Source of the DNA: an uncultured Prevotellaceae bacterium
GTDB lineage: Bacteria > Bacteroidota > Bacteroidia > Bacteroidales > Bacteroidaceae
Reading direction: 5' to 3'
Assembly: GCA_900317305.1 (NCBI GenBank)
Contig: ONGG01000021.1
Coordinates: forward strand, 1 to 48,247
DNA: 48,247 nucleotides
Part shown: positions 17,124 through 24,924 of the stretch, one piece after another
Position numbering within the stretch: the first letter of the stretch is position 1
Layout: each line of letters opens with the position of its first letter
The notes under the pieces: generated by a model
The model's input: only the letters and a program-made list of their open reading frames with translations
What the model was told of the DNA's origin: nothing
The model's database searches: none
Program-made: the position numbers and the translations under genes

Positions 17124-19070
17124 CTATTCCTCAGTGTTAGTGATATCGCTGCTATTCCCATCGATAAGGTCTTCCTCGTCGGGAATATGGGCATATTCGT
17201 AAAGTTTGCGGTAGAAAGGATGGCGGGTCATGGTGGCAGAGTCGCCAAGAATGATGAGTTTCATACGCGCACGTGTGATGGCCACGTTCATGCGTCGCAG
17301 GTCGCGGAGGAAACCTATCTGTCCCTCGTCGTTGGCACGCACCATAGAGATGAGGATGATGTCGCGCTCCTGGCCTTGGAATCCGTCCACGGTGTTGATG
17401 CTGATGAGTCGGCGGTAGGGTTTGAAGAATTCTTTCTTCGTGATTTGTCGCCGCAGATACTGCACCTGAGCACGGTAGGGCGAGATGACGCCCACGTCGA
17501 TGCGCTCGTCGAGAATTCGGTCGCGTCCGATTTTCATGAAATACACCTTGAGGGTGTTGAGGGTGAGTTCGGCCTCGGCTTTGTTGATACGCCCGAAACT
17601 CTCGCCCACGAACTCTTCGCGACAGTCGAGCCCGGTGGTGTCAATCCATAGGATGGGATGGTCGTAGTCGAGGATGCCGCGGTGCTTGATTTGCGGCGCG
17701 CTCTCAACCTTGCCTTCGTAGAAATAGTCGCTCGAGAAGCGCATGATGCGCTCGTTCATGCGATATTGTACGCGGAGCAGGGTCACCACCTCGGGCTTGT
17801 TCTCCACAATGCGCTCCATCAGGGTCTTGCCCAATCCGCCTTTCAGGGCGGCGATACTCTTCACGGTGGGTGGCAACTGGCAGTGGTCGCCCGCCAGCAC
17901 CACCCTTGAGGCCCTGCGGATGGCTATCCAGCACGCAGCCTCGAGGGCCTGGGCGGCCTCGTCGATGAAGAGCGTGTTGAATTTCTGTCCGTCGAGCAGA
18001 CGGTTGGCAGCCCCGGTGAGGGTAGAGGCAATGACGCGGGCCTCGTCGAAAAGTTGGCCGCGGATGCGTATCTCCAGTTCGGTGGCACGGCTTTGCAGAC
18101 GGTCCATCTTCTGATGATAGTTGTCGGTATTCCGTCGGCGTTGCGTGCGCAACTCCCTGATGGCCTTGCGGATGCTCCACAATTGTGGATAGTCGGGGTG
18201 GGCCTCGAATCGCCGCTCGTAGGTGAAGGAGAGCATCTTGTCGTTGACGCGGGTGGGGTTGCCGATACGCAGCACATTGATGCCGCGGTCTACAAGTTGT
18301 TCGGAAATCCAGTCAACGGCCATGTTGCTCTGTGCGCACACCAGCACTTGACTCTCGCGGCATAGGGTTTCGTTGATGGCCTCTACCAGTGTAGTGGTTT
18401 TCCCAGTGCCGGGAGGTCCATGTACCACAGCCACGTCTTTGGCCCTTAGCACCTCATTGACGGCACGTTCCTGGGTGGGATTGAGCCATGGGAAACGCAT
18501 GGGTGTGAACTTATAGGTGCCGGCGGCTTGATGGGAATAGAAAAGGTCGCGTAGGTAGGCGAGCCGGTTGTTGCGGGCCTGGGTCACACGGTCGAGGGCC
18601 TCGAACATCAGGCGGTATGAGGTCTCGTCGAAGAACAGTTGCACACCCAGGTTCTCGGCATGCTGCACCTCGCTCACCATCTGGCTGTCGGGAACGATCA
18701 CCACCATGCGGTCGCCATCGGCGTAGTTCACCGTGCAGGTGTTCTTGAAATAGTTGATCTTCTCTTTGCCGTCGGCCTGACGGGTGATACGGAAGAAACA
18801 TACCGGGCGTCCATACTCAAAATTGTGCTCGATGTCGCTGTCCTCGGTGCGGTGAACCTCCACCACCAATTGGTTGAGCGAGTTGTAGTAACTGCGCCCA
18901 CCGCGTATGGGATACCATGCATCGCCACGCTTCACTTTGCGTTGCAACCCCACCGACTCGGTCTGTCGGCGGTAGGCTTCTTTTTCGGCATGGTATTCTA
19001 TCTCGAGCAGCAGCCGTTGCTGGCGCAGCATGAGTATGGCGTTGTTGGTTGTTCCTTTATTCTCGGCCAT
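17124..19070 (-). CDS. UPF1/IGHMBP2-like superfamily 1B DNA/RNA helicase
   Basis: The 648-residue protein carries the SF1 helicase motifs in order: Q-motif region LNPTQERAVNEVL, Walker A GPPGTGKTTT (218-227), Walker B with DEAAQALE, QYRMNERIMRFSSDYFY (motif IV area), VDGFQGQERDIILISMVRAN (motif V) and RRMNVAITRARMKLIILGD (motif VI). The N-terminal 190 residues contain a beta-barrel-like region as in IGHMBP2/UPF1. These enzymes unwind nucleic acid 5' to 3'. The role in bacteria is little studied. It sits 31 bp after the glycosidase gene and probably shares its transcript. Confidence 0.9.
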   Translation of the reverse strand: MAENKGTTNNAILMLRQQRLLLEIEYHAEKEAYRRQTESVGLQRKVKRGDAWYPIRGGRSYYNSLNQLVVEVHRTEDSDIEHNFEYGRPVCFFRITRQADGKEKINYFKNTCTVNYADGDRMVVIVPDSQMVSEVQHAENLGVQLFFDETSYRLMFEALDRVTQARNNRLAYLRDLFYSHQAAGTYKFTPMRFPWLNPTQERAVNEVLRAKDVAVVHGPPGTGKTTTLVEAINETLCRESQVLVCAQSNMAVDWISEQLVDRGINVLRIGNPTRVNDKMLSFTYERRFEAHPDYPQLWSIRKAIRELRTQRRRNTDNYHQKMDRLQSRATELEIRIRGQLFDEARVIASTLTGAANRLLDGQKFNTLFIDEAAQALEAACWIAIRRASRVVLAGDHCQLPPTVKSIAALKGGLGKTLMERIVENKPEVVTLLRVQYRMNERIMRFSSDYFYEGKVESAPQIKHRGILDYDHPILWIDTTGLDCREEFVGESFGRINKAEAELTLNTLKVYFMKIGRDRILDERIDVGVISPYRAQVQYLRRQITKKEFFKPYRRLISINTVDGFQGQERDIILISMVRANDEGQIGFLRDLRRMNVAITRARMKLIILGDSATMTRHPFYRKLYEYAHIPDEEDLIDGNSSDITNTEE

Positions 19071-19101
19071 GGTAGTGCTTCAATTCTCTTGTGCCATCCC
19101 A

Positions 19102-21246
19102 TCAGGGCAATGGGAGCAGTCCTTCCCAACGGACATCCCATTGACCATCGTCGGGGAATCCGGGATTATTACGGAGTGTGCCATCCCATCCGGCGCACAT
19201 CATCGCCACAGCGGTGAGCAGGCCGCCATTTCCAGGCAGGTAGATACGCAGGCGGTCGTCCTGGTAGTTGTGTCCATTCGGAAGGTAAGTGTTGGTGCGC
19301 TGTGGCATGAGCAGTGCGTTCACGGCATTGTGGGGCTCGCCCATGCGGGCAGCGTTCATGGCCGTCATGGGAAAATCCCATCCCCATGTCTTGTCCCAGT
19401 TCCAGTTGTCGAGCACCCAGTGCAGGGTGTTGCGCATGATGGTGCTGTCGGCCTGTGGGGTCATGGGCAGGATGCCTACGGCACCGAGTACCGCCATGTG
19501 GTCGCTGGTGAAGCGGATATCGGTATAGGTCTGGGGAGCCGTCTCTGCCGCCAGGTACAGACTGTCTTTGGCCGCCAGGGGTGAGAGCCGGTTGATGATT
19601 TCCTCCCATTGGCTTTTGGGTTGCAGATTTTGCCGTTCGCGCCATTGCTGGGCGGTGGCGAGGGCATACCGCCAGTAGGAGAGTTCGAAGGGTGGGTTCA
19701 CGGTCTCGTCGGCCCGTAGGGTCTCCTGTGCGGGGATGCACCCTTTGAGAACATATCGGTCGTGGGCATAGTCGTAAGTGGCGAAAGAGGCCATGAAGGT
19801 GGCTGTCTCGTCAACAATCTTGCTGTATTTCTCAATGATACGCTTCTTGCCAATGGAGTCGGCGGCACGATAAAGGAGTTCGGCCAGATAGATGGGATGG
19901 GGCTGTTGCCAGATAAGGAAACTGCCTACTTTTGAGGGCGCCTCTGCTGCCGAGGGGTCGGTCATCTTCATCCATCTCACGCCCTCGAATCCTTGGCGTT
20001 GGGCTATCTGTCGGGCCATAGGCTCGGCCTTGAAATACCAGTCAAGGGAGTGCTCCAGCAGTTCGGGGTGGCCCCAGAGTGCAAACTGTGCCTGGTGCCA
20101 CCATATCATCTCGAGATGGAACTTTCCGAACCATGAGTTGTAGGTGAGGCCGGTCTCCTGAGGCGGGGTGTCACCGGCGTCGTTCACGGCCAGCAGGTAT
20201 TGGCTGAGTACCACCCGACGCTCCAACTCACGTGCCCTGGGGTCGGTACAGTGTGAGAAGTCGACGATGGCTCCTCGTTGCCAGAATGCCTGCCAGTGCT
20301 GGCGGGAGGCTTCGGCCACTTGCTCGAAAGTGAGTGTGGGGCGGGAGGGGTCTTTGTGCTCGAAGAACTCGCACGTGAGGGCCACGGCGGTGTCGGCATC
20401 GGCCACATGAAAGAGGTTGAGGTTCCATTGTGGCACGTCGCCTTTCACATTCACATAACTGCGTTTGCCCTCGCTCCAGTGGAGTGCCACGAAGTAGTCG
20501 GCCTCATCGAAGCGTGACTTCCCATCGAGCACACGGCGGAGCGTGTCGGTATTGCAGTCGCTCATGCCTTCAAACGAGGTGATGTTCTTCTCCCACTCGT
20601 CCCAGTTGCAGGCATCGTCGCTGTGGTTGCCTGTGGGGTAGGGGAATTCCAGCCTGAGGGTTTTCTCACCAGAGGATACGATACGGGTGGCTATCATGTC
20701 GCGCTGCGGATGGCAGACGGTCTGTACATGGTAACGGTGGCCGTGGTAACTGAACCAACTGTCGATGATGCCTGTCCATAGGTCGAGGGTCTGTATGATG
20801 TCGCTCACGTCGTTGGGGTCGAGGTTGAGTCCCACGGCTCCTAGATGCATGCGGTGGGGGTTCTGGCGATACCAGTCGGAGGCTCCCTGTGCACGGCCTT
20901 TTTCCTTGAACTGGGTGGCATAGAACTCGGTATGTCCATGTCCGAAGTCGAAGGCTTTCAATGCTTCCTCGGGGCGGTAGTGCTCAGGATTGTCGAAACT
21001 GTGCCACCCCCAATTGCTCATCGTACCAAGGGGCACTCCCTTGGCGTATTGCCGTGGAAATGACTGAAGGCCAGTGGCATCGACGGTGAAGGCGAACCCT
21101 CCGTTGCCTACGGTGAGCGAGGCAAGTGTGTCAAGATGGGTTACATGGGGATTGTTGCGCCTCACCACTGCCTCTCGGTCGATAGGTTGGGCGATGCAGG
21201 CTATGGCGAAAAAGCTTAGTATGATTGTCAGTAGATTGTGTTTCAT
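19102..21246 (-). CDS. Exported six-hairpin glycosidase-like protein (GH65/GH95-like fold)
   Basis: The 714-residue protein begins with a signal peptide (MKHNLLTIILSFFAIACIAQ). Alanine-cysteine near its end could also be a weak lipobox. The N-terminal part (DTLASLTVGNGGFAFTVDATG) is the beta-sandwich seen in GH65/GH95-like enzymes. The C-terminal half has the aromatic-rich (alpha/alpha)6 barrel, for example HLEMIWWHQAQFALWGHPEL and GWDFPMTAMNAARMGEP. It probably acts on glycans in the periplasm or on the surface; family and substrate are not certain. The signal peptide fixes the start at 21246, with a promoter box only 4 nt upstream. The helicase, DUF6483-like and MATE genes follow. Confidence 0.8.
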   Translation of the reverse strand: MKHNLLTIILSFFAIACIAQPIDREAVVRRNNPHVTHLDTLASLTVGNGGFAFTVDATGLQSFPRQYAKGVPLGTMSNWGWHSFDNPEHYRPEEALKAFDFGHGHTEFYATQFKEKGRAQGASDWYRQNPHRMHLGAVGLNLDPNDVSDIIQTLDLWTGIIDSWFSYHGHRYHVQTVCHPQRDMIATRIVSSGEKTLRLEFPYPTGNHSDDACNWDEWEKNITSFEGMSDCNTDTLRRVLDGKSRFDEADYFVALHWSEGKRSYVNVKGDVPQWNLNLFHVADADTAVALTCEFFEHKDPSRPTLTFEQVAEASRQHWQAFWQRGAIVDFSHCTDPRARELERRVVLSQYLLAVNDAGDTPPQETGLTYNSWFGKFHLEMIWWHQAQFALWGHPELLEHSLDWYFKAEPMARQIAQRQGFEGVRWMKMTDPSAAEAPSKVGSFLIWQQPHPIYLAELLYRAADSIGKKRIIEKYSKIVDETATFMASFATYDYAHDRYVLKGCIPAQETLRADETVNPPFELSYWRYALATAQQWRERQNLQPKSQWEEIINRLSPLAAKDSLYLAAETAPQTYTDIRFTSDHMAVLGAVGILPMTPQADSTIMRNTLHWVLDNWNWDKTWGWDFPMTAMNAARMGEPHNAVNALLMPQRTNTYLPNGHNYQDDRLRIYLPGNGGLLTAVAMMCAGWDGTLRNNPGFPDDGQWDVRWEGLLPLP

Positions 21247-21250
21247 GTTG

Positions 21251-21282
21251 CAAATTTAACGGAATAGACTCGGAAAAGCAAA
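21251..21282 (-). promoter_or_regulatory. Near-perfect promoter, 4 nt before the glycosidase ATG
   Basis: Minus strand TTTG (21279-21282), a 20-base gap, TAAATTTG (21251-21258), then CAAC and ATG. Spacing and both boxes match the Bacteroidota consensus exactly. The start codon cannot be later because the signal peptide begins at once, so the mRNA is predicted to be leaderless or nearly so. Confidence 0.75.
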
Positions 21283-21386
21283 TAAACTTTATTTTATTTT
21301 GCTTTTCGCTCACCTTGCACTACTTTGCCACTTCGTGGCGAAGGTAGGCGGCGGTTCGGGAATTCAAACAAAAACTTCGTTGTTTG

Positions 21387-21418
21387 TTTGGAATTCCACT
21401 CACCTTGCACTACCTTTG
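21387..21418 (+). promoter_or_regulatory. Promoter-like element in repeat unit 1/2
   Basis: TTTG (21387-21390), a 20-base gap and TACCTTTG (21411-21418), a perfect consensus match. The -7 box forms one arm of the inverted repeat CTACCTTTGGCC/GGCCGAAGGTAG, so transcripts starting here would begin within a hairpin. Confidence 0.55.
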
Positions 21419-21566
21419 GCCTTTCGGCCGAAGGTAGGCGGCACCTTGGGAATGGAAACAAAAACTTCGTGTTTTGTTTCGCATTCCGCTCGGTTTGCAT
21501 TACTTTGCCACTTCGTGGCGAAGGTAGGCTGCGGTTCAGGAATTCAAACAAAAACTTCGTTGTTTG

Positions 21567-21598
21567 TTTGGAATTCCACTCACCTTGCACTACCTTTG
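21567..21598 (+). promoter_or_regulatory. Promoter of the pyridoxal kinase gene
   Basis: TTTG (21567-21570), a 20-base gap and TACCTTTG (21591-21598), identical to the element 180 bp upstream. It is the last repeat-borne promoter and would give a leader of about 28 nt before the ATG at 21629. Confidence 0.75.
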
Positions 21599-21628
21599 CA
21601 GCGAGTAAGCGATATAAAACAATTGAGA

Positions 21629-22444
21629 ATGAACAAACAGATACTTCTTATCAATGATATTGCGGGATACGGGAAAGTGGCCACGGCGGCCATGTTGCCC
21701 ATTCTCTCTTATATGGGACTTCCCGTCTACAACTTGCCCACGGCTTTGGTTTCCAACACGCTTGACTATGGCAAGTTCAATATCCTCGACACCACCGACT
21801 ACATCAAGGGCGTCTTTCCTGTTTGGAAGGAACTGGGCTTTGAGTTCGATGCTATTGCCACAGGCTTCATTGCTTCGGAGCGACAGGCCCGCATCGTGTC
21901 GGAATACTGCCGTGAACAGGCAAGGAAAGGAACCACCATCTTCGTAGACCCTATCATGGGCGACGAGGGTAAACTCTACAATGGTGTCACTCCTTCGACT
22001 ATCAACAGCATGCGCGAGATGCTGTCGGTGGCTCACCTCATCTACCCCAATTACACCGAGGCGTGCTATCTTACTGATACGGAATATAAAAAGGATGGCG
22101 TGACTATGGAGGAAGCCAACCGGTTGGTTGATGCCTTGTGTGAGTTTGGGGCCAAGTCGGTCATCATCACCAGTATGATGATAGAAGGCAAGCATTGTGT
22201 CGTGGGCTATAATCATATTGAGAACACCCGTTTCCAGCTTGACTATACAGAGATTCCTGTCCATTTTCCAGGCACAGGCGACATTTTTTCGGCCGTGCTC
22301 ATAGGTCACTTGTTGCAGGGCGAACGTTTGGAGCCATCCACCCGCAAGGCGATGGATGCCGTGGCCCGTCTTATCGACCTCAATAAGGACAATGCCGATA
22401 AGAACCGCGGTATACCGGTAGAGAATTTCCTGAGTATTATTTAA
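21629..22444 (+). CDS. pdxK: Pyridoxal/pyridoxamine kinase (ribokinase family)
   Basis: Phosphorylates B6 vitamers in the pyridoxal 5'-phosphate salvage route. The 271-residue product begins MNKQILLINDIAGYGKVATA, typical of PdxK/PdxY, has VDPIMGDEGKLYNG and IYPNYTEACYLT in the middle, and the anion-hole motif PGTGDIFSAVL near the end. The frame is open upstream through the 90-bp repeats as far as 21299, but the product of that part is repeat-derived and the promoter lies inside it, so the ATG at 21629 is the start. The aminotransferase of the downstream polysaccharide locus uses PLP, though no link is implied. Confidence 0.92.
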   Translation: MNKQILLINDIAGYGKVATAAMLPILSYMGLPVYNLPTALVSNTLDYGKFNILDTTDYIKGVFPVWKELGFEFDAIATGFIASERQARIVSEYCREQARKGTTIFVDPIMGDEGKLYNGVTPSTINSMREMLSVAHLIYPNYTEACYLTDTEYKKDGVTMEEANRLVDALCEFGAKSVIITSMMIEGKHCVVGYNHIENTRFQLDYTEIPVHFPGTGDIFSAVLIGHLLQGERLEPSTRKAMDAVARLIDLNKDNADKNRGIPVENFLSII

Positions 22445-22447
22445 CTC

Positions 22448-22503
22448 AACTTTCGCAGTTGAGAGGAGTTCAGAAGTTACAGAAGTTGCAGGAGTTCAGA
22501 AAA
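22448..22503 (+). repeat. AGTTCAGA-type interspersed repeat, copy 3
   Basis: Just after the pyridoxal kinase stop: a small hairpin CTCAACT-TTCGC-AGTTGAG, overlapping GAGGAGTTCAGAAGTTACAG and AAGTTGCAGGAGTTCAGA. The core is nearly identical to the copy at 15261. It lies between convergent genes, and the hairpin lacks a following T run. Confidence 0.65.
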
Positions 22504-22551
22504 TAGCTCGGAATTCATTTCGTTGGGCTCATTCAGAATCCTTGACATCAT

Positions 22552-23442
22552 TTATATGCTGTCATACTTCCACCTGGATAATTTGACAGGGTGGATGAAG
22601 AGTTGGTTTTTAGGATATGCCAATAATAACTTGTGGAGATTCCTATCGTAGTTGTTTTCGAGTTTTTTAATCTGGGTGAGCCAAATATCACCTCTTTTCA
22701 GTTTCACATCTTTGTCTAATTTCACGGTTTCGGCTGTGAGATATAGAGATGTGGGAATAGCGATCTCTACAAACAATTTGGTGGCGGCAAAGGCTCCGCA
22801 ATACTGGCAGAATTTGGGCATCTCTTTTTGCGTGAGCAGAAAAATATCTGAGTAGCCTCCAACAAGTGGATAATCCATCTTGAGAGGAAACGGCATTTGC
22901 TTCAAAACAAATTTATAAAAGATATGCCATGATTTGGGGATAAACCTTCGGATAGGGACTTTTGTTGTTGGAAGATGATGTTTTGCGAATATTTTCTCAG
23001 CCTCTTCTCTGCTAGGTAAGATGTTTTCAACCTCCACGCCTTTTTGCTTCACTTTGTATTTCATAGCCTTTGGCGAATGTGTCCAAAAGTTTTTTCTCTC
23101 TTGGATAATGGAGATCCTGGAGATGTAGCAGTCATTTGTGTCGATGCCCATTTCTTCCCAAAGATTGTTTTCGTTGATTCTGGGATTCAGAATCATGTCG
23201 TCGGCCACAATGAAGAAGTGGGTGAACCCCTCCTTTTTCAAGTGTGTGTAGGCCTGTGCAATATAATTCTGGAAGTAATGCGAACTATCGTATACGGGAA
23301 TGACATTCTCGTGGTCTCCATCATAGAAAGGCATCAGTTGGTAGACGTGAGAAAAACGATTCTTATATAGTTTTTCTATGATAGGTATGTTCTTGTCGTA
23401 TCTATGGTTATAGACAACCAGAAGTGCTACTTTCTTTTCCAT
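22552..23442 (-). CDS. Uncharacterised protein, possibly glycosyltransferase-like, paired with a flavoprotein
   Basis: I do not recognise a named family. The 296-residue product starts MEKKVALLVVYNHRYDKNIP, a Rossmann-like beginning, has an FFIVADDMILNP segment with an acidic pair in the position of a GT-A DxD-like motif, and has no signal peptide or membrane segments. The frame is open to 23517, but the start at 23442 is chosen because it lies 4 bp after the stop of the flavoprotein gene. It is AT-richer than the housekeeping genes around it, like genes of the polysaccharide locus, which suggests a surface-glycan function and acquisition by transfer. Both are inference. Confidence 0.6.
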   Translation of the reverse strand: MEKKVALLVVYNHRYDKNIPIIEKLYKNRFSHVYQLMPFYDGDHENVIPVYDSSHYFQNYIAQAYTHLKKEGFTHFFIVADDMILNPRINENNLWEEMGIDTNDCYISRISIIQERKNFWTHSPKAMKYKVKQKGVEVENILPSREEAEKIFAKHHLPTTKVPIRRFIPKSWHIFYKFVLKQMPFPLKMDYPLVGGYSDIFLLTQKEMPKFCQYCGAFAATKLFVEIAIPTSLYLTAETVKLDKDVKLKRGDIWLTQIKKLENNYDRNLHKLLLAYPKNQLFIHPVKLSRWKYDSI

Positions 23443-23446
23443 AATG

Positions 23447-24685
23447 TTAAATAGTTTTGCATAAATCCATGGCTGCGCCAATTGCCACATCCATATTGTA
23501 ATATTCCCAGTCGGCAAATCTGCCGGTAAAATAGAAGTGATATGGCTTGAGATAGGACTTGATTTGGGAGATGAGCTGTTTGGTGTTCTTGTCCTGAATG
23601 GGGTATGTGTATGGATTGAACTGGTGTTTGATGTATTTGGGATGTAGAGGAATGCGTTTCAGATTATCCTCGATCTCCTCTTTGCTTAGTTCGTCGGTGA
23701 ATTCTATGGTGCCAGTCATGGTGTTGCCTGGATTGTTGCTTGGGGAGAAGTTGCCCGTGCAGATGATGCGGTGGCTTTCGTGTGCACTGCTTGGCATATA
23801 GATCCAGCTGTATGGATTATGGTCAATCTCACAGAACACGCTTGTGGTGCCATGGAATTCCAGTTTTTCGACATCCTTGCTGAAGAACTCCATATCCACC
23901 CCGCTGATTATTCTCACCATTTCTTTGATGTTGCCGCAAAAGACCAATTTGTCGTATTTTTCTCCTTCGACCTCCCATTGCTCACCATTATAGCGTATCA
24001 GGTCAATATTCTTGCAGAATTTGATATTGAGACCTTTGGCTAAGCGAGAGGCAATAAATTGAGAACCTTGCTGCTTGGCGTACCAGAATGTGGAGTGAAC
24101 GAATTGTTTTTCCTCCACATGATTCATATTGTTGAAAATCATTTCCTCGACGGTGGGCATGGGGAGTTTGCCTTCCAACCACGATAGGGGCACGGTGTTG
24201 AGGGGTCGGCGCCACACTTTTTTATTGTATGGGTTAAAGTACAATTGATAAAGAGTTTCTCCGAAACGATGCCTAAGAAATTCCTCAAAATTTTGAGGTT
24301 GACAATCTTCTTCCTTGCTGATGGAAATCATATCATTGATGAAGCGCCGCTGGGTTTCTTCATCAGCCAAATACATATGGTTCTCTATAGGATAGGGAAT
24401 GTGCTGTTGGTCGTTGAGAAAAACGACACTGTTTCTTTCTGCTTTGACAAACTCCTTATCTCTGTCGAAATGACTCCAGAACCAGTCAAGCACATCTTGC
24501 CGCTTGGAATTGAACACATGTCCTCCACATAGATGGAACAAGCCCCTAGTGTTGTCACATCTGATAAGTCCACCCGGCACGCTCTCTTTCTCATATAAGG
24601 TTACGTCGTATCGATTTTTAAGGAAATGTCCTGTACTCAGTCCAGAGATTCCCGCGCCAATAATGGCTACTCTTGCTTTTGACAT
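23447..24685 (-). CDS. FAD-dependent oxidoreductase, UDP-galactopyranose mutase/protoporphyrinogen oxidase-like
   Basis: The N-terminus, ARVAIIGAGISGLSTGHFL, is the dinucleotide-binding GxGxxG fold, followed by an acidic residue (LYEKESVPGG) for FAD ribose binding. LCGGHVFNSKRQDVLDWFW recalls the substrate region of UDP-galactopyranose mutase-like enzymes. The product is 412 residues. Proteins of this type in polysaccharide loci are often annotated as protoporphyrinogen oxidase, but a sugar-related reaction is as likely. The frame is open to 24775. The start at 24685 is chosen because the conserved Rossmann motif begins five residues later. It heads a two-gene unit with its own strong promoter. 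Confidence 0.8.
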   Translation of the reverse strand: MSKARVAIIGAGISGLSTGHFLKNRYDVTLYEKESVPGGLIRCDNTRGLFHLCGGHVFNSKRQDVLDWFWSHFDRDKEFVKAERNSVVFLNDQQHIPYPIENHMYLADEETQRRFINDMISISKEEDCQPQNFEEFLRHRFGETLYQLYFNPYNKKVWRRPLNTVPLSWLEGKLPMPTVEEMIFNNMNHVEEKQFVHSTFWYAKQQGSQFIASRLAKGLNIKFCKNIDLIRYNGEQWEVEGEKYDKLVFCGNIKEMVRIISGVDMEFFSKDVEKLEFHGTTSVFCEIDHNPYSWIYMPSSAHESHRIICTGNFSPSNNPGNTMTGTIEFTDELSKEEIEDNLKRIPLHPKYIKHQFNPYTYPIQDKNTKQLISQIKSYLKPYHFYFTGRFADWEYYNMDVAIGAAMDLCKTI

Positions 24686-24795
24686 GTCTGCTACCTGTAA
24701 GTTGTGGTTAAGCGAATAAAATAATCTCCTTCTGGATAAGGAAAAATGTGAGATGCTGACGGCTTGACCCGCCAATCAAATGGTTTAGAATTTTG

Positions 24796-24827
24796 CAAAG
24801 GTAGTTATTTCTGCGAAAGAGAGCAAA
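24796..24827 (-). promoter_or_regulatory. Promoter of the flavoprotein gene pair
   Basis: Minus strand TTTG (24824-24827), a 20-base gap and TACCTTTG (24796-24803), a perfect consensus match. The leader before the ATG at 24685 is about 105 nt, long for this window, with no recognised riboswitch. Confidence 0.7.
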
Positions 24828-24855
24828 TAATTCACACGTTTTATCTCTTCTTTAG

Positions 24856-24905
24856 CAAAATGAAAGTAGTTCAGAAGATCAGGCATTACCACAGTTAACG
24901 GCCAT
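24856..24905 (+). repeat. AGTTCAGA-type interspersed repeat, copy 4 (short form)
   Basis: CAAAATGAAAGTAGTTCAGA followed by AGATCAGGCATTACCACAG and TTAACGGCC. It shares its start and tail with the copy at 15261 but has lost most of the internal AGAAGTT units. It sits between the RluA-type gene and the flavoprotein promoter. Confidence 0.55.
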
Positions 24906-24924
24906 AGACCCCGTCGGGTTATTA

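Larger units (their letters stand above)
21298..21600. repeat. 90-bp tandem repeat carrying promoter boxes and hairpins (about 3.3 units)
   Basis: The motif (c/g)CTCACCTTGCACTACyTTTG recurs at 21307, 21397, 21487 and 21577, exactly 90 bp apart. Units alternate: the first and third are almost identical to each other (180-bp super-repeat) and the second differs. Each unit holds a hairpin around TTTGCCACTTCGTGGCGAAG or its GGCCTTTCGGCC variant, and a second one around AACAAAAACTTCGTTGTTTG. The block fills the 382 bp between the glycosidase and pyridoxal kinase genes. Open frames through it are artefacts of the 90-bp (30-codon) period. Confidence 0.85.

Noticed and set aside
21294-21590. Minus-strand 98-codon frame of repeated 30-residue units
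   Set aside because: It is the other side of the same 90-bp repeat and has no promoter with a sensible start.
21299-21628. N-terminal extension of the pyridoxal kinase frame through the 90-bp repeats
   Set aside because: The repeat period is 30 codons, so any open frame stays open; the translated part is repetitive, and the kinase promoter lies inside it.
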